In this document: positions 52,928 to 60,216 of the stretch, piece by piece
How positions within the stretch are numbered: position 1 is the stretch's first letter
How the letters are laid out: each line of letters begins with the position of its first letter
Assembly (NCBI GenBank): GCA_963708675.1
Contig: CAVPTO010000003.1
Coordinates: 4,216,001-4,280,000, forward strand
DNA: 64,000 bases
From: DATAXP01 sp963708675
GTDB taxonomy: Bacteria > Planctomycetota > Planctomycetia > Pirellulales > PNKZ01
Reading direction: 5' to 3'
The notes under the pieces: generated by a model
What the model was told of the DNA's origin: nothing
Seen by the model: only the letters and a program-made list of their open reading frames with translations
Databases searched by the model: none
Made by a program: the position numbers and the translations under genes

Positions 52928-54244
52928 ATGTGTCCCAAGTCATCATTCCCAGAATCGTCGCGGCGCAATTTTCTGACGCGATCGTCATTGGCCGTCGCCG
53001 GAGCCTCACTCGCCAGCGGTTTGAACATTGCGCGCACAGCGCACGCTAAGGGTAGCGATGTCATTGGAGTCGCCCTCATTGGTACGGGCGGGCGCGGCAC
53101 CGGCGCCGTGGGACAGATGATGGATGCCGACAAGAATCTGAAACTCGTGTGCGTTGCCGACGCGTTCAAAGAAAGAGCCAAGACCGCTATCGTTAGCCTG
53201 AAGAAACTTTATGGCGATCAGGTCGACGTCCCCGGCGACCAAATCTTCGTCGGCCTCGATGCTTATAAACAGGCGCTCGCCACGGATGCATCGCTCGTGG
53301 TGCTCTCCACTCCGCCGGGGTTCCGGCCTCAGCACTATGCGGCAGCCATTGCCGCCGGTAAGCATGTGTTCATGGAAAAGCCGTGCTGCGTCGACGCTCC
53401 GGGTTTCCGAAAGCTGATGGAAACTAACAAGCTGGCGGATGAAAAGAACCTACTCGTTGGTGTCGGCCTTCAGCGTCGCCACGATCCGCAAAACATCGAA
53501 GCCATCAAGCAGCTTCACGACGGCGCGATCGGCGATATCAATCTGCTGCGCGTGTATTGGAACGGCCAATCGATTTGGAACCGTCCACGCATGCCTGGCA
53601 TGACGGAGCTCGAGTACCAGATTCACAACTGGTACCACTTCTGCTGGCTCAGCGGCGACAATATCTGCGAGCAGCATGTTCACAACATCGACGTCGGTAA
53701 CTGGGTGAAGAACGCCCATCCCGTCGAAGCCAACGGCATGGGAGGCTGCACGACGCGCTATCTCGGAAACTTGAAAGGAACCGGGCAAATCTTCGATCAC
53801 CACTTTGTTGAGTTCACGTACGAGGACGGCGCAAAGATGTACAGCGAATGCCGACAGATGCCCAACACCTACACGATCGTCGGCGAGTTTGCACACGGAA
53901 CCAAGGGAATGTCTAAGTGCACGACGCCGGTACAAGCCTCGCGAGATCGCAAGAGTAAGACAAAGGGCCCCAATGCCCACGCGCAGGAGCAGATCGACCT
54001 AATCGCCGCGCTACGTTCCGGCAAGCGCTACAACGAGGGCTACTATGGCGCGACCAGCAGCATGACCGCCGTCATGGGTCGCATGGCGACTTATTCGGGC
54101 AAGCTCATCAGGTGGGATGAGGCGGTGGGCAGCAATCTGACGCAGTTCGTCGACGCTTCAACTTGGGATTCGAGTGCACCGGTGCAAAAGAACGCAGACG
54201 GTGACTATCCAATTCCAGTGCCTGGGCACTTCGTGCCGGTTTAA
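52928..54244 (+). CDS. Tat-exported Gfo/Idh/MocA family oxidoreductase
   Basis: 438 residues, start ATG 52928 with GGAGA about 9 bases upstream. Twin-arginine signal 'SSRRNFLTRSSLAVAGASLA'. Rossmann dinucleotide motif 'LIGTGGRGTGA' at about residues 50-60, acidic strand end 'LVCVADAF', the EKP motif at 150-152 ('HVFMEKPCCVD'), and 'NICEQHVHNIDVGNWV' with the catalytic-site His region. By family knowledge it is an NAD(P)-dependent dehydrogenase, often acting on sugars or cyclitols; Tat-exported copies are numerous in planctomycetes and carry bound cofactor. The C-terminus 'PIPVPGHFVPV' is typical of that group. The frame is intact; the gene stands alone. Confidence 0.92.
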   Translation: MCPKSSFPESSRRNFLTRSSLAVAGASLASGLNIARTAHAKGSDVIGVALIGTGGRGTGAVGQMMDADKNLKLVCVADAFKERAKTAIVSLKKLYGDQVDVPGDQIFVGLDAYKQALATDASLVVLSTPPGFRPQHYAAAIAAGKHVFMEKPCCVDAPGFRKLMETNKLADEKNLLVGVGLQRRHDPQNIEAIKQLHDGAIGDINLLRVYWNGQSIWNRPRMPGMTELEYQIHNWYHFCWLSGDNICEQHVHNIDVGNWVKNAHPVEANGMGGCTTRYLGNLKGTGQIFDHHFVEFTYEDGAKMYSECRQMPNTYTIVGEFAHGTKGMSKCTTPVQASRDRKSKTKGPNAHAQEQIDLIAALRSGKRYNEGYYGATSSMTAVMGRMATYSGKLIRWDEAVGSNLTQFVDASTWDSSAPVQKNADGDYPIPVPGHFVPV

Positions 54245-54470
54245 CTCTGTGCAGGTGGGTCGCGCCCTCGATTCGACCTTGATCTATAGGACCTCCTAAG
54301 CGGATCCTTCAGTCGGCCGCGCCGCTCGCTTTCTAGCGATTGCCTGCTCGCGGCCGCCTGCGATTCCTGATTAACAGATATTTTTCGGGCAACCGCAGAA
54401 TTAGTTTTTCGATAATCTTATCATCCATGTTTGTGCTGCCCGCGCTTTCGTCGAACCGCAGGAGGTCGTC

Positions 54471-55418
54471 ATGCCACTCGTTGCTCCCAAATGGTCGCAC
54501 AACGCGCGGCTCCAGCGCGCGTCGAACAATTCTCCCTCCATGCATCCGAACGAATCCGATCATACAGCCGTCAGTCTGTTGCAGGAGGTCCTCATTTCGC
54601 AAGGGTTCGCAATCCCGTCGGGACCGACAGGCAATTACCTGGGCGAAACGCAGGCGGCGGTGCGTGCCGTCGAAACGAGGTTCCACCTCGTGCGCGACAC
54701 CGGCATCGCCGGACACGAAGTGCTGACCGCGCTCGACACATTGCTGCGCGGCCAGACACCAACACCACCGGCGGTCGCACAGCACGGTCGAGCGTTGGCG
54801 CTGACCGATGTACCTTTGGCGCTGAAGAAGGTGAACGCGTCGATCGACGCGATTGCGGCGTTCGAATCGACGTTCGTGCGACGCGCGCTGGCACAGCCAG
54901 GCGATAACCCGCCCGATTTCAACCAAGTGACGGTCGATGCCTTGCAGACGCACTTCCGTTTGGCGCTGCCTGACATTACGGCCCCGCCGGCCCGCGGCGT
55001 GGACCTTAGCGACACGCAGTTCATTCGCACGAATTTCACCAAGATTCGTGAGTATCTGAACCATGCCGACGCACACTTTCGCGATGATATGCTAAATCCG
55101 GACACAATGGCCGAGACCAATGGCGGCGGCGGACCGACGTTCTTCGGCACGGCATATCGCAACACCGATATTCCTGGCGGTGCGAAGCTCATCGGCCCCA
55201 ATTCGCGGGCCGCGGTCGTGATCCACGAACCAGTGCATGCGATCGACTCGCAATCAGTGGCTGCCGTCGACATCAACGAGTCGTCGCCAGGTTACGCCAC
55301 GCAGCCTGCTGATAACTCGCTGCACAATCCGTGCAGCTACGCGGCCTTTGCGGCCCACATTTTCAACAAGGCCGACCCGAATCCGCGCTTCGGCCGAGGA
55401 TCAGGACAGGCCCTTTAA
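54471..55418 (+). CDS. Peptidoglycan-binding-like / aspzincin-type (M35-like) metalloprotease
   Basis: 315 residues from ATG 54471, preceded by AGGAGG at about 5 bases. The N-terminal region 'DHTAVSLLQEVLISQGF' and 'NYLGETQAAVRAVETRFHL' follows the peptidoglycan-binding-domain-1 pattern (about residues 30-90). The C-terminal part has the zinc motif HEPVH at residues 252-256 ('AAVVIHEPVHAID'), then 'INESSPGYATQPADN' and 'NPCSYAAFAAHIF', the layout of aspzincin/M35-type peptidases. No signal peptide is visible, so secretion may use another route. The end 'NPRFGRGSGQAL' overlaps the porin remnant in another frame. The family assignment is by motif only. Confidence 0.68.
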   Translation: MPLVAPKWSHNARLQRASNNSPSMHPNESDHTAVSLLQEVLISQGFAIPSGPTGNYLGETQAAVRAVETRFHLVRDTGIAGHEVLTALDTLLRGQTPTPPAVAQHGRALALTDVPLALKKVNASIDAIAAFESTFVRRALAQPGDNPPDFNQVTVDALQTHFRLALPDITAPPARGVDLSDTQFIRTNFTKIREYLNHADAHFRDDMLNPDTMAETNGGGGPTFFGTAYRNTDIPGGAKLIGPNSRAAVVIHEPVHAIDSQSVAAVDINESSPGYATQPADNSLHNPCSYAAFAAHIFNKADPNPRFGRGSGQAL

Positions 55419-55797
55419 GCCGGCGATCTGGTACACCGGCGGGTATGGCGAAATCATGTACCGCTTAATCGACGAGCATCGACGCTACGGTCGCCGTCTA
55501 CGCGCATTCTATAACCCGATTCCGTTCACCGATTTCATTTCGCTCCGACAGCCCGGACGCGTTATCGGCTGGGGGTGTTGGGAAGTGGCGGCGAGGCTGT
55601 CGTATGTCGACCTTCGAAACCCGCAATCGCTAAATGGATTCTATTTGTCGGGCACGAATAACTCAGGCAATGGAACGCTCACCGACTCAACGTTGGGCAT
55701 GACTTGGATGCTGAACGCGCATTCCAAAATGCAGCTCAACTGGATCCATGCAATGCTCAATAACACGTCAACGGTCGTCGGAACCACTCACGGCTAG
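55396..55797 (+). pseudogene. C-terminal remnant of a phosphate-selective porin O/P family protein
   Basis: From about 55396 the + strand reads 'EDQDRPFKPAIWYTGGYGEI' then 'MYRLIDEHRRYGRR', 'FTDFISLRQPGRVIGWGCWE' and 'VAARLSYVDLRN'. It continues with 'LTDSTLGMTWMLNAHSKMQL' and 'NWIHAMLN', to a stop at 55797. The WGCWEVAARLSYVDL and NWIHAMLN stretches match the last outer-membrane strands of OprO/OprP-type porins. The N-terminal two thirds and any signal peptide are missing. It overlaps the metalloprotease 3' end, so a deletion or rearrangement joined the two. It ends without the usual terminal aromatic residue. Confidence 0.6.
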
Positions 55798-55951
55798 CGT
55801 CGCCGAGGCTCTCATCAGCCGCTTGCAGATCGATTTCTAGCGTTGATCTGGCGACACGGTAAGCGTTCCAGTGCCGTTTGCGCCGTCTTCTTAAGCGGAA
55901 TCGAATGCTATATTTTCGAGGGCCTTGCGGCTTGATTCGAGGAATGCCGTT

Positions 55952-57037
55952 GTGCATATCGTCCAACATGACTGCGATGCACTGGTGCTTCAGAGCAGCA
56001 ATGACACCAGCCGCAAATGGAGCCAATTGGCGGGACTTGGAGCGTGCGGACTCCTGTCGACCGGGTTGATCTGGATGACGACGACCGCCCTGTGGTGGCA
56101 AGGCGTCGATACGTCGGCCGGGATGTCGATCATACTTGCCCTCGTGATCGGACCGTTGTCGTTGGGTTACGCACTTTGCCTTGCGATTCCCTACGGTTCC
56201 TGCTTCGCCTTTAATCGCAACTTGCGACAGATCTTGATCGTCCGCAACTCTTTGTTCCGGGCGACACAATGCGAAGACCTCAACTTCGCCGACGTCCAGC
56301 GCGTGCTGTCTGAGATTTCGACCAGTCGCTATGGTCATCGCATCGCCGTGTATCTTCTGCTGGCCGACGGTCGAATGATTTTTGTTGCTGGTCAAGAGGT
56401 GCTCGGGCTGACGCCCGATCAATTGCGCAATCTCCACTCAGCGATAAACTCGACATTAGGACTCGGAGATTCCGAGGACTATGCCCAGCAAGTGAAGAAG
56501 GTTCTCACCGGTTGGCCAGCATGGACCATGAACATTGCCATGAGCTTCGCCGGCATCGTACTTTGCCTGTTGCTAGGCTTGTACGCTCTCGAGCTTTGGC
56601 AAGCGCCGTATTGGCCGCAGACCGAGGCCGTGATCGACTCGATCCTGGTCGGCAAGAGGCAAACGACTGGCAAGCATCCGATATTGAGAGACGCGATCGT
56701 GATCGACTACCACTTTGCGATCAATGGCGTCGACTATCACGGATCGGCATTCAACACGCACGGCAACTGGCTGGCACCCGATGACGTGCCCTTCGTCGAG
56801 AAGCACTATGTCGTGGGCGGTTCCTGCCGGGTGTCGTACAATCCCAGCCATCCTGCACGGAGCTATGTGCATCCCGAAGTCGACAAAGCTTCTCCCGTTG
56901 TCTTTGCTGTACTTTCCGCTGTCATCGGGCTCGCCGGTCTTGGCGGCATTGCCTACAACGCGGGGCAAATAATGAGATCGATCACCGTAGGGCCGAAAGT
57001 CTCGCCGGATGCGTTGTCGTCTACACAGCTCGTCTGA
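55952..57037 (+). CDS. DUF3592-containing integral membrane protein
   Basis: About 361 residues from GTG 55952, chosen because GAGGA lies about 8 bases upstream; TTG 55925 in the same frame is an alternative. There are four predicted membrane segments: 'LGACGLLSTGLIWMTTTALW', 'ILALVIGPLSLGYALCLAI', 'IAMSFAGIVLCLLLGLYAL' and 'VVFAVLSAVIGLAGLGGIAY'. The last two bracket a DUF3592 module: 'WPQTEAVIDSILVGKRQ', 'VIDYHFAINGVDYHGSAF' and 'GGSCRVSYNPSHPARSYV'. The function is unknown. The gene appears single; the frame is intact. Confidence 0.78.
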   Translation: MHIVQHDCDALVLQSSNDTSRKWSQLAGLGACGLLSTGLIWMTTTALWWQGVDTSAGMSIILALVIGPLSLGYALCLAIPYGSCFAFNRNLRQILIVRNSLFRATQCEDLNFADVQRVLSEISTSRYGHRIAVYLLLADGRMIFVAGQEVLGLTPDQLRNLHSAINSTLGLGDSEDYAQQVKKVLTGWPAWTMNIAMSFAGIVLCLLLGLYALELWQAPYWPQTEAVIDSILVGKRQTTGKHPILRDAIVIDYHFAINGVDYHGSAFNTHGNWLAPDDVPFVEKHYVVGGSCRVSYNPSHPARSYVHPEVDKASPVVFAVLSAVIGLAGLGGIAYNAGQIMRSITVGPKVSPDALSSTQLV

Positions 57038-57087
57038 CGGCCAGTCAGCCAGAGCGGCTCGCGGCTTTCAGAGACTATCGCCCAGAT

Positions 57088-57250
57088 ACCAATATGCAGT
57101 GCTTTGAGCGCTGGGTTCGTGTGCGTCTTGTCGATCGTGCCCGGCAGTGTGACCACAACACCGCTGGTCTTCTCGCTCACTGCAAACCTCGGGCGACAAG
57201 CTGACCGTCACATTTCCGCCGTATGAACCCGCTGGTGAAGTCAAGCACCA
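57088..57250 (-). pseudogene. Decayed fragment of a giant-A-like beta-strand repeat gene
   Basis: On the minus strand 'LVLDFTSG', then in a shifted frame 'SYGGNVTVSLSPEV', then 'EKTSGVVVTLPGTIDKTHTN' follow the same order as giant A at about 21835-21965 ('VLDFTSTGTYSGTVSVSSGT', 'ENTSGGIVTLSGTIDKTHTN'). The nonapeptide GTIDKTHTN is identical and the DNA is clearly related (GGCACGATCGAYAARACRCA). Frameshifts and loss of similarity on both sides show a relic about 35 kb away from giant A and on the opposite strand. Confidence 0.7.
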
Positions 57251-57622
57251 AGTCGGTCGAGAGCGCGCAGCTGCCGGCGGACGCTGGGTTAGCCGTTAGC
57301 GTTTCGCCCAAGTAGAAGCCCGTACTTCCGGAAGTCAACCGAGAGCAATTTCGTTCTTGAAATTGCTACGGACATTCCAGGCTGCGAACACGGGGCTGGA
57401 GCCCACGCCGCAACCGTTGGTCGCCGAGTCTTCTGTTCTATGCCGGTCTGTCGAATTTGCGTCACGTACTGGATCGACTGCACTTGCCGAGTTCTTCCGC
57501 CACATGTGCGAATGGTTGAGCCAGCGTACGGCTGCGCTGACATTGCGATAGCTAAGAAAAACACGACCCATGCGGCAGAACTAAAGTGAGCAGTTGCCCG
57601 ATTGCCCGTGCCACCGATCCCA
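57251..57622. other. Intergenic region with no supported gene
   Basis: About 370 bp. Short frames on both strands lack family resemblance or start signals. It may hold further decayed sequence from the adjacent repeat-gene relic. Confidence 0.4.
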
Positions 57623-57835
57623 TTATTGGAATCGGGGCACGGGCCACAGCCTTCGTTCGCGACGAAACGATCCAGATCGTCCTGGTCGAATCATCCCGGC
57701 ATACACGTCGCCCGCGATGAGCTGACCTGCGACGATCCAAAAGACAAGCCAGCTCTGAAACGACAATCCGGCGATCGCCGCGATGAGTACGCAGCCGTTG
57801 ATCGCTGCGACCTTAGGTTTAGATCGGGCACGCAT
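57623..57835 (-). CDS. Small membrane protein, unknown
   Basis: 70 residues from ATG 57835, with GAGAGG 4 bases upstream. Basic start 'MRARSKPK', then two hydrophobic segments 'INGCVLIAAIAGLSF' and 'WLVFWIVAGQLIAGDVYAG', and an Arg-rich tail. Not recognised. It is upstream of nothing obvious on its strand. The clear ribosome-binding site and the membrane pattern argue that it is real. Confidence 0.5.
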   Translation of the reverse strand: MRARSKPKVAAINGCVLIAAIAGLSFQSWLVFWIVAGQLIAGDVYAGMIRPGRSGSFRRERRLWPVPRFQ

Positions 57836-57927
57836 AGAACCTCTCGTTGGAAACTCATTGACAACGCGTCAGTGCTGCCTGCTTCGGTTCCGCTTGCTTA
57901 CGTGAAAGGTCGAGAAGCGTATGGCGT

Positions 57928-58536
57928 TCAACTCTGGACTGCCGCTTCGCCTTGAAATTGGCGCCACGAGGTTTCCAGCTCACGGCGGAATTGGCTGATT
58001 CGTCCGAGCGTCACGCCGAAGTTCTTCGCTGCGCCGCTGGTCGATTCGCCGTTGGCCAACACACGGGCGATGCGGCGCGCCCTGCGCGGCAACGACCGCA
58101 GCCAATCGGCCATGTCGATCCGCGCCGCCGCCGTTTCCGCAGGACCGGCTTTGCGGTCTTCGACGATTGCTTCTTTCCACTCGCCTTCCGCATTGAACTG
58201 GTCGAGCCGCTCGAGCGTGACGCGACCTGTGGCAGAAGGTGAAAGCACGTCGCGGACGTTGAGCCGGCTGCCGACGCGGCGACCGGAGCACACCTGCCGA
58301 ATGGCATAGCGCGCCAGTGGCGTCGGATAAGCGACGTTCTGCTTTCCCAGGGCGACCAGGCGTGTGTAAGCAACGTAGGCGTTCGCGATGACCTCTTGGA
58401 TCAACTCCTCGCGCATTTCAGCCCGATGTGCACGGAACGCATAGCGAGCAATATCCTTAATCGTCGGCAGCATTGCCGAGAACCCCTCCTGTCTGCTGAG
58501 CGTCTGTTTCTGAGCGCCTCGTGCAAAAGCGATCAT
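57928..58536 (-). CDS. Sigma-factor-like / HTH regulatory protein of planctomycete type
   Basis: About 202 residues from ATG 58536, chosen because AAGGAG lies 8 bases upstream. The N-terminal helical part 'MLPTIKDIARYAFRAHRAEM', 'REELIQEVIANAYVAYTRLV' and 'YPTPLARYAIRQVCSGRRVG' resembles sigma-70 region 2. The C-terminal part 'ADWLRSLPRRARRIARVLAN' then 'GESTSGAAKNFGVTLGRISQ' and 'FRRELETSWRQF' is a region-4-like helix-turn-helix. Between them 'SRLNVRDVLSP' is a conserved-looking linker. It could be an ECF-like sigma factor or a DNA-binding protein derived from one. A strong hairpin lies in its 5' leader. Confidence 0.62.
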   Translation of the reverse strand: MIAFARGAQKQTLSRQEGFSAMLPTIKDIARYAFRAHRAEMREELIQEVIANAYVAYTRLVALGKQNVAYPTPLARYAIRQVCSGRRVGSRLNVRDVLSPSATGRVTLERLDQFNAEGEWKEAIVEDRKAGPAETAAARIDMADWLRSLPRRARRIARVLANGESTSGAAKNFGVTLGRISQFRRELETSWRQFQGEAAVQS

Positions 58537-58557
58537 GGGACAATCTCCTTGGAAAGA

Positions 58558-58580
58558 GACCGCCCCTGCGCGGGGCGGTC
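58558..58580 (-). promoter_or_regulatory. GC-rich hairpin in the leader of the sigma-like gene
   Basis: Perfect 9-bp arms GACCGCCCC and GGGGCGGTC with a 5-base loop, ending about 6 bases before the AAGGAG of the sigma-like gene. There is no T-run after it in the gene's direction, so it is not a standard terminator. It may control translation or protect the transcript end. The palindrome CGCAACGTTGCG lies about 25 bases further upstream. Confidence 0.45.
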
Positions 58581-58620
58581 GTGTGGTGGAACACAACCGC
58601 CCCGCAACGTTGCGAGGCAC

Positions 58621-59541
58621 TTCAAACTACGAATCGAAACGACGTATCTCCGTGTACCGTTGAGACGGTTGGCACCTTCGCCGCGGCAAGCCGCGACGAA
58701 GCGCCGGATCGCATGTCCCTGTTCCGATGGCATCACACGCGTCGAAGATGGACCCTGCTCCGAAGACCGGCCGGGTTTTCGTTCATCGTGGACGACCCTA
58801 TAAGAAGGTCCCACCACCGGCGAGCTCGCGCCCCTCCGCGTCAACAATGCTGCGGAGTTAGAATTGACGGTCCCATGCAGTTCGCTTTCGCTGATCCGCT
58901 TCGCCTTCCGACGCCGGTCGTCGAGCCATTGTTGCTCGGCGCTTCCGGTTTCTCGCGGGCTTCCCACCTTGCGGCAGGCCGCGCGTCGGACACTCTGATG
59001 ACGAGAGGTTCGGTCGCGACTCGTCGCCGCGCCCGACAGTAATACCATCAGCTTCGTGAGCTATCTTCTCCTTTCGTAAGTAAGAGGCCGAAGCCTCGAA
59101 GGTCCAATAGCTACCAGGTCGCAACTATTTATTTTGACGCGTTTTGACCAGAAATTTAGGCCACCACATCGCCGCAAAGCGCCATCGTTTGATTCGAGCT
59201 CGCCCGTCGATTCTCTGCACGTTGCTGTAGCTTCCGGTGAGCCAGAGCATTGCGAACTGCTACGGCCGTCTTGGCAAATTGGCCCGGTGAGTCTGAGCCG
59301 CCTACTTTCTGACGCCGTCGAACGTCACGCGGTCGGATATAAGGCCGACCCAAACCAGATATCTGCACGACGAAAGAGGCGATTGCTCAAGGGCAGGAAC
59401 TCGAAGCGCGCACCGCTTCACTCAGCGCCGATGCGGATGAGTTCATTCGGCGACGGCCGGAAGCAGGAAAGTAACAAACGTTTGACGATGAAGTATCCCG
59501 AATCTACCTCGTGCGGTGAGCAGCACGTCGGCTTCGTTTGC
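58621..59541. other. Long intergenic region, no supported gene
   Basis: About 920 bp. The longest frames (for example + strand 59134-59643) are Arg/Ser/His-rich shadows without motifs. A short + strand reading at about 59356-59474, 'TKEAIAQGQELEARTASLSA' then 'DADEFIRRRPEAGK' and stop, looks protein-like and may be a gene tail, but no start or family can be given. Confidence 0.4.
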
Positions 59542-59730
59542 TCAGCGTGGCGTGTTGTCGCGCGATACCATCGCGAGAATCACGCTTGCTTTGACATCGT
59601 CCAGAAGCGCAGAGCAATCACTACACCGAACCGGTCTCGCTAACCACCGATCTCTTCGGTCCCACCAATGAGGTTTCGAAAACTGCACGTCCGTGCTCTC
59701 GCATTGGGGGCAGGGGACTTGTTCAATCAC
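59542..59730 (-). CDS. Small zinc-ribbon protein
   Basis: About 62 residues from GTG 59730, chosen because GAGGAG lies 6 bases upstream; an in-frame ATG at 59802 is less likely. Two CxxC pairs, 'CPQCESTDVQF' and 'VRCSDCSALL', are separated by a Trp/Arg-rich segment 'KPHWWDRRDRWLARP', the layout of a small zinc ribbon. The function is unknown. It is encoded alone. Confidence 0.5.
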   Translation of the reverse strand: MIEQVPCPQCESTDVQFSKPHWWDRRDRWLARPVRCSDCSALLDDVKASVILAMVSRDNTPR

Positions 59731-60216
59731 AGTGGGCTCCTCGCTTCGGCAGGACGAATCGCCAGATCCCCGTGATTGTCGACGCCAAGGGTTGTTCGAC
59801 ATTCGGGTTTGACTCGCGCTCCGATGTACATTCCAGAATCTGGGCCACCGGCGCGTCGGCGCGACAAACTAGATGGATGACCAGGACAAAGTTCGTTTGT
59901 TTCGCCTGGAGCATCGGCTGATTTTAGACAACAACGACTTCAATCGTCGCAGTGGTGGGGCAGGGCCGCATTGGTCGACGTTGTCGAGCTCAATACGTTC
60001 TTGCCGAGCAAGTGCTTGTCACGGCACCACATGCTCGTTCGTGCCGTGACCCTCATCAACGGTGGATCGTCCATCGAGATGTAGGTCATCGGCGACGCGT
60101 CCTGCGCCTGCTCTTTGTTCTGTTGAATCGCCCCACCGATGCCTCGGGCGATTCCGCGTAGTGGCTCGCTCTTCGTCAATTTTGCCTGAACGTTGTGACG
60201 AAGCGAACCGTATCGT
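59731..60216. other. Intergenic region downstream of the AsmA/TamB-like gene
   Basis: About 490 bp holding the inverted repeat at 60018-60050 and no convincing gene. The minus-strand frame 59940-60179 begins 'MTKSEPLRGIARGIGGAIQQ', which looks protein-like for about 40 residues, but it has no recognised family. Confidence 0.4.
60018..60050. repeat. 10-bp perfect inverted repeat, 13-base spacer
   Basis: GTCACGGCAC (60018-60027) and GTGCCGTGAC (60041-60050) are exact inverted copies in the non-coding stretch between the zinc-ribbon gene and the AsmA-like gene 3' end. It lacks a T-run. It could be a terminator-like hairpin for the AsmA-like transcript or a protein-binding site. Confidence 0.5.

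Noticed and set aside
59134..59643. 169-codon + strand frame
   Set aside because: No motif, start signal or plausible composition; it overlaps the zinc-ribbon gene, which has a good ribosome-binding site.
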